NCBI GenBank assembly: GCA_958414825.1
Contig: CATYXQ010000003.1
Coordinates: 1-64,000, forward strand
Length of the DNA: 64,000 nucleotides
Direction: 5' to 3'
Origin: an uncultured Eubacteriales bacterium
GTDB lineage: Bacteria; Bacillota; Clostridia; Oscillospirales; CAG-272
Part shown: positions 26,394-34,622 of the stretch, piece after piece
How the letters are laid out: each line of letters opens with the position of its first letter
Numbering within the stretch: the stretch's first letter is position 1
Translations under genes and position numbers: made by a program
Notes under the pieces: model-generated
Told to the model about the DNA's origin: nothing
Database searches by the model: none
Seen by the model: only the letters and a program-made list of their open reading frames with translations

Positions 26394-27725
26394 GTGCGTA
26401 CACAGTCTGTTTATGAAAAACCCATAGAACTGCATACTGTTCTCAAATTTACGCTGCCTACCATGCTGATGATGGCGTTTACCTCGCTGTATACGCTGGT
26501 AGACGGCGTTGTCGTCTCGCGCTTTGTGGGAACGGACGCCCTCTCCGCGATCAACATCGTCTTTCCGCTGATTACCATGATAAGCGGCGTCGGCTTTATG
26601 TTCAGCACAGGCGGTACGGCCATCGCCGCCAAGCGCATGGGCGAGGGCAGACAGGCCGACGCCAATTCTTTCTTTACCCTGCTGGCGCTTGCGACCGGCG
26701 CGGTCAGTCTCCTGCTCTCTGCCGGAACGCTTGCGCTCGGCGACGAACTCTATTATCTGCTCGGCGCGGACGATTCGCTGCTCGACTACTGCGTGCAGTA
26801 CGGTCGAATCATGCTGCTCGGCAACGCCGTCTCCATGCTGCAAATTTTGTTTCAAAGCTTTCTGATTGCCGCCGACCGACCGCGGCTCGGACTGATTTTG
26901 ACCGTTTTGTGCGGGCTTTGCAATATGATATTGGACGTGCTTTTCGTCCATACGCTCGACATGGGCATTGCGGGCGCGGCTGCCGCAACCATTACCAGCG
27001 CGGCTGTCGGCTGTGTGTTCCCGATTTTTTACTTTATGTCCGGAAGGACGGCTCTGCGCTTTTCCCGCCCGGTATTCGACGGACGGGCGCTGCTCTTTGC
27101 CATGGCCAACGGCTCCTCCGAGATGGTTTCCAATCTGGCAAGCTCGGTGACAACATTTCTCTACAACATACAGATGCTCCGGCTTGCGGGCAACGCGGGC
27201 GTTGCGGCGATCACGGCCGTTTTGTACTCGCAGTTTTTGTTTTCCTCTTTGCTGATCGGGTTCACGACCGGATGCGCGCCGCTGGTCAGCTTCCACTACG
27301 GCGCCGGGAACCGGGAAAAGCTGCGCGCGCTGTTCCGCCTCTGTCTGCGGATCGTCTTTACGGTTTCGGGCGCGATGTTCCTTTTGGCCGAGCTTTCGGC
27401 GGAAAGCGCAATCGGCGTCTTTGCCGGAAACGACGCCGCCATGGCCGAAATCGGCGTCCGAGGCTTTCGCATATTCTCCGTTTCCTATTTGCTTTGCGGA
27501 TTGAATATTTTTGCCTCCGGTTTTTTCACCGCGCTCTGTAACGGGAAAGTTTCCGCGGGCATTTCGGTACTGCGCACCTTTTTGCTGCAGGTGGGCGCGA
27601 TTCTGCTGCTGCCGCTGATTTTTAAAGTGGACGGCGTATTTGCCGCAATCCCCGTGGCCGAGCTTTTGACCGCTTTTATATCGGCGGCGCTCTTCGCCCG
27701 CTTCAGACGGCGGTACGGATACTGA
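26394..27725 (+). CDS. MATE-family multidrug/toxin exporter
   Basis: A 443-residue MATE transporter with about 12 membrane helices in two homologous halves. The GTG start follows a perfect AAGGAGG. It opens with the typical LKFTLPTMLMMAFTSLYTLVDGVVVSRFVG segment (about residues 14-43), and the second half starts near 235. MATE pumps exchange Na+ or H+ for cationic drugs or other small molecules. The gene stands alone between a promoter-leader region carrying a repeat and a bidirectional terminator. The transported substrate is unknown; leader control would fit a specific metabolite. Confidence 0.92.
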   Translation: MRTQSVYEKPIELHTVLKFTLPTMLMMAFTSLYTLVDGVVVSRFVGTDALSAINIVFPLITMISGVGFMFSTGGTAIAAKRMGEGRQADANSFFTLLALATGAVSLLLSAGTLALGDELYYLLGADDSLLDYCVQYGRIMLLGNAVSMLQILFQSFLIAADRPRLGLILTVLCGLCNMILDVLFVHTLDMGIAGAAAATITSAAVGCVFPIFYFMSGRTALRFSRPVFDGRALLFAMANGSSEMVSNLASSVTTFLYNIQMLRLAGNAGVAAITAVLYSQFLFSSLLIGFTTGCAPLVSFHYGAGNREKLRALFRLCLRIVFTVSGAMFLLAELSAESAIGVFAGNDAAMAEIGVRGFRIFSVSYLLCGLNIFASGFFTALCNGKVSAGISVLRTFLLQVGAILLLPLIFKVDGVFAAIPVAELLTAFISAALFARFRRRYGY

Positions 27726-27730
27726 AAAAA

Positions 27731-27764
27731 AGCGTCGGGAAACAAAGTTTCCCGACGCTTTTTT
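27731..27764. terminator. Bidirectional terminator between MATE and GH43 genes
   Basis: GCGTCGGGAAAC and GTTTCCCGACGC with a 3-nt loop, flanked by A7 and T6, between convergent genes. Confidence 0.92.
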
Positions 27765-27766
27765 CT

Positions 27767-29746
27767 TTATTCCCCAGAGGGAGCAAAACGCGATTCATAC
27801 TGAGACACAGGCTCTCCGAACACCGGCATTCCGCTCTCGTCAAAACCGAACTTCTGCACATGCAGATACCGCTCGCCTTTTTCGGTCGTGCGCGCATGGT
27901 AGGCTAACCAATATTCGGCGCCGTCGGGCGACAGAAATACCGAGCAGTGCCCGGGCGCGTAAACATTGTTTCCGGCGGTGAACATGACCTTGTCATATTT
28001 TGTCCAGCTGGCTTTGGAGAGAATATCGGTCCCGGTAAACTCCAAAAGACCAAGACAATAGTAGGGTGAAGTCACATTGTTTGCGCTGTACACAAGGAAC
28101 AGGCGTCCGTCATGCTCAAAGGTGTACGGCCCCTCGTTTACTTTGCCGTCTTTCGTTTCAAAATCAAAGGTCGCGCTGGACAGAACCGATATTCGCTTGG
28201 GATCAATTGTCCAGGGGTTTTCAAGTCTTGCGATGGTGATTACGTTGCCGTTTAAAATGCGCGCGCAGGTCACGTAATTTTCTCCCTGATAGGTGAACAC
28301 ATGCGCGTCGATGGCCCAGAGCGTATCGTTTAAAAAGCCTTTAAAAATATAGTCGCCGTATGGGTCGTCGCCGACGGCCTCAAGACAGAACAGACGAATG
28401 GATTTCGCCGGTTTGCCGCTCCCTTTTTCGGAAAGATCGGTCGCGCCGCTGGCGTAGATATACCATTTGCCGTCTACTTTTACGATCTCAGGCGCGTACA
28501 GCTTATGCTTGATCTCGCCCGTGTCGCTGGCCACATAAACGTCCTTGCCCTCGGCCGTGCGCAATTCGGCCAGTGTTTTTGCCCGGTAGAGCGTCACGCG
28601 GTCGTTTTTCGGCGAGGAGTACACCGCATAGTAGTACGCCGTTTCATGGTCGTATATGATGCAGGGGTCGCCGCCCGGAGTGGCTGTGCGCAGCGGATTT
28701 TGAATAAAGTCACGCATCTTTGAATCCTCATCTGTCAAATCAATTCCCACTTTGCCCTCGATATATTCTTCCGCAAAATACTGGCAAAGACGGCGCAAAA
28801 CCGTATTGGAAGCGCCTCGCAGACAGACCGAGGTTCCCTCGATCAAAAGGGCGGCTTCTGTCCCGGTGAGCGAACCGGCTTTCCGGCTGATCGCGCGCGT
28901 GGTATCGCCGATGACGATTTCATTGGCCGCCGCGGGCGCGGAGTCGTCTATAACCGGCAGCTCTGTGCCGTATGCTTCTTTTACGGCGTCGGCCAAATCC
29001 CTGGCGGCAATTGTCTCAATCGCGTTCGCGCCGGCGCCGACGACAATGGTATATTCCGTGATTGGCGCCCCGCCGATGCGCAGACCGCCGGCTGAAGTTT
29101 CAGCCAAAACCGCAGCCATCGCCTGCGCGTCCACAGCGCCTGCCTGAACCAGCCGGTCGCAAAGCCTGTCCCCGGATTTCGGCGCAGCGGTCAGCGCGCG
29201 GTAGCAGATCTGAAATGCGTCCCCGCGGCAAAAAGTCGCGCCCGGCGCGCTGTTTTCGGTCAGTCCCGCAGTCTTGGCGAGCGTGAACGGATCGCTCCAC
29301 ACAAAGTCTCCGCCGCCGTCGTTTGCATCCTCATACCCAAGCACGCGCAGAATGCTCGTCAGAAACGCCGCTTCCGTGATGCCTGCATCCGTGCCGAAGC
29401 GGGTTTTGTCAATCCCCTGCGCAATGCCGTTCGTATAGACGTATCCCACATACGGCGCCGCCCATGCGGGCACGTCCGAAAACGGATGCGCAAAACTTCC
29501 CTCCAAAGCCTCGGCCTCCGCGCCGAGAAAGCGCACTACAAGCGCCATGGCCTGCGCGCGCGTCAAACTGTCCTCCAGCGCAAAATTCACGCCGCCGTCC
29601 GCCGCGGCATAGCCCTGCACAAGTCCGAGCTTGTACAGCGCCTCGGCGCTCGACCTGGAAGCGTCCGCCGCAGCGGAAGCCGGCAGCGCGCTGAATAAAA
29701 TCAAAAATGCCAGAAATACAGAAATAATTTGGATTGGTTTTTTCAT
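27767..29746 (-). CDS. SLH-anchored family 43 glycoside hydrolase
   Basis: A 659-residue secreted protein. ATG 29746 is chosen because GGAGG lies 6 bases before it and a signal peptide (KKPIQIISVFLAFLILFSAL, ASA) follows. Two to three SLH repeats fill about residues 30-205, an N-terminal anchor position unlike its neighbours. A Rossmann-like segment resembling the non-catalytic N domain of GH20/GH67 enzymes follows (about 215-330). The C-terminal five-bladed propeller of GH43 shows the expected acids: Asp in GGDPCIIYD, Asp in AIDAHVF and Glu in VNEGPYTF. GH43 enzymes remove arabinose, xylose or galactose residues. It is the last gene of the minus-strand glycan locus. Confidence 0.87.
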   Translation of the reverse strand: MKKPIQIISVFLAFLILFSALPASAAADASRSSAEALYKLGLVQGYAAADGGVNFALEDSLTRAQAMALVVRFLGAEAEALEGSFAHPFSDVPAWAAPYVGYVYTNGIAQGIDKTRFGTDAGITEAAFLTSILRVLGYEDANDGGGDFVWSDPFTLAKTAGLTENSAPGATFCRGDAFQICYRALTAAPKSGDRLCDRLVQAGAVDAQAMAAVLAETSAGGLRIGGAPITEYTIVVGAGANAIETIAARDLADAVKEAYGTELPVIDDSAPAAANEIVIGDTTRAISRKAGSLTGTEAALLIEGTSVCLRGASNTVLRRLCQYFAEEYIEGKVGIDLTDEDSKMRDFIQNPLRTATPGGDPCIIYDHETAYYYAVYSSPKNDRVTLYRAKTLAELRTAEGKDVYVASDTGEIKHKLYAPEIVKVDGKWYIYASGATDLSEKGSGKPAKSIRLFCLEAVGDDPYGDYIFKGFLNDTLWAIDAHVFTYQGENYVTCARILNGNVITIARLENPWTIDPKRISVLSSATFDFETKDGKVNEGPYTFEHDGRLFLVYSANNVTSPYYCLGLLEFTGTDILSKASWTKYDKVMFTAGNNVYAPGHCSVFLSPDGAEYWLAYHARTTEKGERYLHVQKFGFDESGMPVFGEPVSQYESRFAPSGE

Positions 29747-29950
29747 AAACACCCTCCATGCTAAGAAATTCTATATTATCAATATACACGAAATTTGACA
29801 AATAGTAAATACAAATTCAAAGACTTCTTGTATAATAAATATAATTGTTTGATTCCCAAAAGGCGCGGGCTTGCGGTACAAAGGACGCGCGTGCATAAGA
29901 GCCCCGGAAAGCCCATTTTTTTATATGCGCCCTGCTTTTCCGCAATATAA

Positions 29951-29974
29951 AAAGGCCGTCCGCAGACGGCCTTT
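29951..29974 (-). terminator. Terminator of the 31-codon gene
   Basis: AAAGGCCGTC and GACGGCCTTT with a 4-nt loop; in minus-strand RNA it is followed by UUUUUAUAUU. It lies about 45 bases past the small gene. Confidence 0.85.
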
Positions 29975-30016
29975 CTAAAAAGGAGGAAAAGAGCATAGCC
30001 CCGGCAACAGAAAAAA

Positions 30017-30112
30017 TTACAGAAATACGGAGCCCTGCGCAGTCAGTGCGACAAACAGCAAAACGGCGGCAGCCGCGACAAAAAACGACCAAGACGGTTT
30101 CACGAGTTTCAT
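30017..30112 (-). CDS. 31-residue single-pass membrane peptide
   Basis: This gene is too short for ordinary gene finding. An ATG preceded by GGGAGGACAAT opens a 31-codon frame. The product starts with a basic MKLVKPSWSFF, continues as one hydrophobic helix rich in Ala, Val, Leu and Phe (about residues 10-24), and ends TAQGSVFL. A strong minus-strand terminator follows. It sits alone between two secreted glycan-active proteins, separated from the upstream gene by a 44-bp palindrome. The evidence is translation signals plus termination; no family is recognised. A small stress or membrane-regulator peptide is possible. Confidence 0.6.
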   Translation of the reverse strand: MKLVKPSWSFFVAAAAVLLFVALTAQGSVFL

Positions 30113-30238
30113 ATTGTCCTCCCATGCGTTTGTTTCTATTCTTTAGTCGAATCCGCAAAACAAAATCCTCACCGGCAAGCCCGAATTTTTCCAAAACGCT
30201 TTTCCATCTGCCTTTTCTGCGCTTAAGCGCGCCCATAG

Positions 30239-30282
30239 AAAGCAATTGCCGGAGGCATACGTATGCCTCCGGCAATTGCTTT
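30239..30282. repeat. 44-bp perfect palindrome
   Basis: A 22-bp arm (AAAGCAATTGCCGGAGGCAT then AC) is followed directly by its exact complement with no loop. It lies 114 bases past the end of the dockerin gene and may act as its terminator, although the minus-strand U run is only three. The plus-strand flank TTTTCTTTT is a better U tract. Confidence 0.9.
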
Positions 30283-30395
30283 TCTTTTACCGTACAAGTC
30301 CCGGCGCGCGCCGCCGTCCCGGAACGCATAGATTCAATCGCTTTGACGCCGCTCCGCAAAGCAGGACGCGGCGGTTCGGTTTGTTTTCCGAAAAA

Positions 30396-33300
30396 TCAGA
30401 ACATGCCGCGCAGAATCAAAAGCACGTCCTGCTCATTCACTCTGCCGTCCCGGTTCAGATCCGCATGTACAGGGTCAAAGCCGTCCGGCGTGCTGCCCGC
30501 AACATAGCGCAGCGTGCGAAAAATATCGGCAAAGGAAACCTGCCCGTCGCCGGTCACGTCGCCGGGCGCGCGGTTGCTCACATACCGCATCTCATCATCC
30601 ACCCGCTCGGGTCGCGGATTTTCCGCGATTCCGGTATCTGCAAATCCGGAAATGCGTCTGCTAAGCGGCATCGCGTTCATCTGAATCGTAAACTCGGTAT
30701 CCACCGGCTTCGGGTCGTCGATATGCGGCATTCCGTCCGACCAGGTCACATTCTGCATGTACATGCGGCGCATGGTATAGGCGGAATAGTGATAGGTTTT
30801 CGCGTGATAGACCGCGATCGTGTCCTTTCCGTCCGGGGAGACGGTCATGACCATCGCCCCCGGCGAATACACGCCGCTGTCATAATCGACAAACTGGAAA
30901 GCCTCCGGGAACTTTTCCCAGAGCGACGCATCCAGGAGCGAATCCGACTGGGTTCCGTTGAACCGCATCAGTCCGGTACAGTATTCGTCGGTGCGGGTAT
31001 GTCCGGCCGCGAAAATCAGCCAGAGCGTGCCGTCCGGTCCGTAGAACGGATACGGCCCCTCCATCAGATTTTTCTCATAATCGTACATCGGAGAGGAGAA
31101 AACGACCTGCTTTGAAGCCATTGTATAGGGATTGGACATTTCGCAGACGCGCAGGCGCTGGATATGCGTCGGCGCAATGTCCGCCGCCGTATAAAAGCCG
31201 CTGCAGAACATATAGAGCTTGCCGCCATGCTCAATAAGCCGCTGCGAGAGATAGGAATACACGCTCGTATCAAGATTCTTCATGCAGCCGATCATCGTAT
31301 AACTGCCGGTCGGATCGTCGGGCTGTCCCTCCCAGACATACGGCAGGCGGTAATTCGCGCCCGTTTCCGCATCCAGGCCGGTCTGCGCGGCGGCATAGAC
31401 ATACCATCTGCCATCCAAATGATACAGCTGAGGCGCCCAGAGCGCGGTGATTTCCTGTCCCTCCGCCGCGTCGGCCTGCCCCCAGACGAGCACCGGCTCT
31501 ACCTTGCCGATGTCGCACAGATTGGCCGCCTTTGCAATCCAGATAGCCGGTTTGGATTTATAATTCTTTGAAAACGTGTAGTAATACCAGCCGTCGGCAA
31601 ATACCACAGACGGGTCGGCATAGCCCGCAATCGGATTCTGATAGGTTATCGTACCCTCAAATGTCGCGTCGGTCTTTACCCTTGCGCCGAGATTCAATCT
31701 GCTCTTCGGATTTCCGGCGGCGCCGGTTCCGCGGATTTGGCCAATCCGGCTGAAGTCGCCCTTTTGCAGATCGAGCGTAAAGCTGCCGTTCAGCGTCGGC
31801 GCGCCGCCCTGCGTAAGAAGCACATCCCCGCGCAAAGCGCCGCCAAGCACCACTGCGCAAATGTCGCCCGTTTGAATCACATCCGCGCCGGGCAAACCGT
31901 AAATCGAACAGTCGATCTCGCCGCCCGTAATCAGAAGACTCGAATCGCCGGTGAGGTGATTCTGGCCGCTGATATAGACACCGCCGGTGATTCTGCCGCC
32001 GTCAATGCGGAGATCCGTGCTGCCCGTGAGCTTGAATCCGGCCGGCGTAGCGGAATATGCGCCGCCCGAAACCACGCCCCAGGTACCGCTTTGAATCACC
32101 ACTTTCGTGTCGGCCTTGAGGATTTTGCGCAGCGTGTGTGATCCGCCGGCAATCGCCGGATATTTCTCCACGCGCTTGCTTTCAAACAGGCTGCACTGCA
32201 TATCCTCGCCGACGGTCAGCGGATTTCCCTCGGCGGAAATGCAGGTGGCGTTCGTCGCTGCAACGACATGCAGCCCGTATAAAACCGTCTCGCCGGACAG
32301 GCGCAGTTCATCCCAGAGTTCAAGATACGCATCCGACAGTCCGCGGTAGTCAATACCCATGTGCATACTGGTGACGGTCGTTTTTTTGTCGATTTTCGGA
32401 AGCGTCAGTCCGCCGCGCAGCGTCAGAGGCCCGCAGATGACGACCGTTTTACCGTCCGAGGCTTCCACGGCCGCTTTGAGGTCGCCCAAAGGCGAGAGCG
32501 GCGAGCTTCCGTCTCCGGTGCCGCCATCGGCAACAAAAACAGCCTCGTTTGGCGCGTACCGCTTTTCCGCCGCGCTGTAGTCCAAAAGCGCCCTGGAGGA
32601 GAGCAGCCCCTCCGCCGCCGTTATGCCGAACACGCCGACCGAGCGGCCGGAAGGCGTTTTGGCCGCCGCGACCCTGCGGCTTTTCACCGTGCCGCCAAGC
32701 AGGGATACGGCGCCGCTGTCTCCGCCGGTGGAAAACGCATAAATGTCGCCGGTGACGGTTCCGGAGCGAACCACGACCGCGGCGTTTCCGCCCTCGGCCG
32801 CGACGATTTCACCGACGGAGCCTCCGTCGATCACCACAAATACCGTCTCACCCGCATTCGCGACGCCGCCCGAAATACCGGCAAATTCGCCGGATCTCAC
32901 TGTGATTTTTCTCGTGCCGCCGCCCGATGTGGAAAGCGTAACGCCGCTGCCGCCGGCGACTCCCTCGCCCACCGTCAACGAGCCGGCGGCCGACAATGCG
33001 CCCTGTCCGGCAAGCTTGACCCCGTCAAGCGTCAGCGAACCCGCACAGGAGAGCGCGCCGTCAAGCGTCAGCGTAGCGCCGTAATCGACGCCGTTCCAGT
33101 TGTCGGTGATGCGCAGAACCTTGCCGTCCGCGGCGGAAAGCGCGGCGCCCGCCGCAGAAATATCGCCGCAGAGCACAACGACGCCGTTTTCGGCGGAAAG
33201 CGTCTTTTTCGCCGTGGCGGGCGACAGGCCGTCGGCCGCGTCGTCTCCGTCCCCTCGGACAAATACGACCGGATCAAAGCCGAGCACGCGCAGTCCCTGC

Positions 33301-34334
33301 TCATAGTAGGTATAGTCAATGTTCGGAATCGCGTTGCCGCGCACACACGCCGCGTCAAAGCCCTCAAAGCCCCTGGAAAACTCGCCGCCGGTCACCGTCA
33401 GGTAAAAATCGCCGTCAATCCAGGAAGCAACCTTGTCCTGCACGGCGCCGACCCGGCTGGCGCCCGAGAACGTACCGCCGGTGATTGTGATACGGAGGTT
33501 GCCGTTTCCGTAGTAGTTGTTGGAGACGGTCGAGTTGTACCCCGGACGGCCGACGCCGACCACGGCGCACTTGAAATCGCCGCCGTTTATACGAATCTCG
33601 GCGTCGCCGTCGAGCGCGTCAAAGCCGGTTGCGGCAATCACGCCGTTTTTCGTTGCGTCGGTGGTTCTCGACGTGAACGTGCCGCCGTTGATTTCAATGG
33701 TCACGCCGCCTATAGTTCCGACCGGCTGGGTTTCATCGTCGCGCATACTGCCGCCCCGGACATAGTTCCAGGTGCCGCTGTCAATGCGGATGGTATAGTC
33801 GTAATAGGTCATGCTCTCAGCCGTAACGCCGACCCGTCCGCCATAGGTGCCGCCCCAAATGGCAGGAGCGGAGGACAGGTAGGAGCAGGTCAGTCCCGCT
33901 CCGAACGTCACGCTGTTGCCCTGGCAGTAGATCACAGGTCCGCTGCTGTGAAAATTCAGCGTCAGATTTTCAAAAACAAGCTCGGATTTCAAATACACGT
34001 TGCCCGAAAAAATGATACCGGCCTTATTTTGCCTGACATAGTCCACGCCGCCGTACACGCCGGTTATCGTGGTCTTTCCCGCTGTGGCGCTGAGTTCCAC
34101 GTCCGACCCGACAGTCAAGGGGCCGCAGACAACAATTGTACCGCCCTCCTTGCCGAGACGGATCAGCGCCACATTCAGCGATTTGAGCGCCTCCGCCGCG
34201 CTGGCGCCGGTATTTTTGTCGTTGCCGTTATCGCATACATAGAGAACCTGCTCCGCCGCCGCAGGCGTCAGCGCGCAGGTACAGAAACCAAGAACGGATA
34301 AAAGGAGAAATGCGCCGATTCTTTTAAAATTCAT
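30396..34334 (-). CDS. Secreted beta-helix / GH43-like / dockerin protein
   Basis: A 1312-residue protein. ATG 34334 is preceded by AAAGGAT and begins a signal peptide (about 1-28). Three extracellular modules start near residues 31, 356 and 599. Each opens with a D/N-G-rich motif such as FVADGGTGDGSSP and a strand GGTIVVCGP, and continues into repeated INGGTF-type beta-helix turns. A GH43-like propeller covers about 900-1225, with Asp907 (GYADPS), Asp1022 (NLDTSV) and Glu1092 (LMEGPYPF) at the catalytic positions. The C terminus (about 1258-1312) is a type I dockerin: two calcium loops, GDVTGDGQVSFAD and ADLNRDGRVNEQD. No cohesin protein is visible in the window. It is paralogous to the next upstream gene. 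Confidence 0.85.
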   Translation of the reverse strand: MNFKRIGAFLLLSVLGFCTCALTPAAAEQVLYVCDNGNDKNTGASAAEALKSLNVALIRLGKEGGTIVVCGPLTVGSDVELSATAGKTTITGVYGGVDYVRQNKAGIIFSGNVYLKSELVFENLTLNFHSSGPVIYCQGNSVTFGAGLTCSYLSSAPAIWGGTYGGRVGVTAESMTYYDYTIRIDSGTWNYVRGGSMRDDETQPVGTIGGVTIEINGGTFTSRTTDATKNGVIAATGFDALDGDAEIRINGGDFKCAVVGVGRPGYNSTVSNNYYGNGNLRITITGGTFSGASRVGAVQDKVASWIDGDFYLTVTGGEFSRGFEGFDAACVRGNAIPNIDYTYYEQGLRVLGFDPVVFVRGDGDDAADGLSPATAKKTLSAENGVVVLCGDISAAGAALSAADGKVLRITDNWNGVDYGATLTLDGALSCAGSLTLDGVKLAGQGALSAAGSLTVGEGVAGGSGVTLSTSGGGTRKITVRSGEFAGISGGVANAGETVFVVIDGGSVGEIVAAEGGNAAVVVRSGTVTGDIYAFSTGGDSGAVSLLGGTVKSRRVAAAKTPSGRSVGVFGITAAEGLLSSRALLDYSAAEKRYAPNEAVFVADGGTGDGSSPLSPLGDLKAAVEASDGKTVVICGPLTLRGGLTLPKIDKKTTVTSMHMGIDYRGLSDAYLELWDELRLSGETVLYGLHVVAATNATCISAEGNPLTVGEDMQCSLFESKRVEKYPAIAGGSHTLRKILKADTKVVIQSGTWGVVSGGAYSATPAGFKLTGSTDLRIDGGRITGGVYISGQNHLTGDSSLLITGGEIDCSIYGLPGADVIQTGDICAVVLGGALRGDVLLTQGGAPTLNGSFTLDLQKGDFSRIGQIRGTGAAGNPKSRLNLGARVKTDATFEGTITYQNPIAGYADPSVVFADGWYYYTFSKNYKSKPAIWIAKAANLCDIGKVEPVLVWGQADAAEGQEITALWAPQLYHLDGRWYVYAAAQTGLDAETGANYRLPYVWEGQPDDPTGSYTMIGCMKNLDTSVYSYLSQRLIEHGGKLYMFCSGFYTAADIAPTHIQRLRVCEMSNPYTMASKQVVFSSPMYDYEKNLMEGPYPFYGPDGTLWLIFAAGHTRTDEYCTGLMRFNGTQSDSLLDASLWEKFPEAFQFVDYDSGVYSPGAMVMTVSPDGKDTIAVYHAKTYHYSAYTMRRMYMQNVTWSDGMPHIDDPKPVDTEFTIQMNAMPLSRRISGFADTGIAENPRPERVDDEMRYVSNRAPGDVTGDGQVSFADIFRTLRYVAGSTPDGFDPVHADLNRDGRVNEQDVLLILRGMF

Positions 34335-34506
34335 AGCTCTATCCTTTCCAAAATCCCGCCAAACGCCGAACCGGCGTTTGGCGGACAAAAAGAATCTTTT
34401 TTCAGTCAAGCGAAAAGTGCATTTTCGGCGTGCCTGGCCGAATCGGTCTGCCGCCGAAACCGCCGGACAAACACCGACGCCCGCGAACAAAGGGGCTTAC
34501 ATTATT
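34335..34506. other. Leader of the dockerin gene with a 12-bp hairpin
   Basis: A perfect stem CCGCCAAACGCC/GGCGTTTGGCGG (34356-34367 with 34373-34384, loop GAACC) stands about 20 bases upstream of the start in the mRNA. On the minus strand it is followed by GATTTTGG and then the ribosome site, so it might control translation or mRNA stability. No open frame is seen. Confidence 0.5.
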
Positions 34507-34622
34507 TTCAATAAGGGGCTTTGCCCCGTCATTCAACGTTTTCAGCGGGAGCTTGTACGCCCGCTGAAAAAATGAAGTGAACCCACCGCCTTTGAGGCGG
34601 GGGACATCTTCATTTCGTTATA
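34507..34622 (+). repeat. Interspersed structured repeat, copy C
   Basis: This copy nearly matches copy B base for base when reversed. Its right end (TTTCGTTATA) runs into the 3' end of the 1441-codon gene and contributes that gene's last codons and stop. Confidence 0.9.

Noticed and set aside
29817..30359. 180-codon minus-strand open frame covering the palindrome
   Set aside because: It reads through the palindrome and a terminator, has no Shine-Dalgarno signal, and competes with the better-supported 31-codon gene in another frame.
32361..34301. 646-codon plus-strand open frame
   Set aside because: It runs antisense to the beta-helix/dockerin gene, has no ribosome site and no plausible protein features; it is a by-product of GC-rich codon usage.
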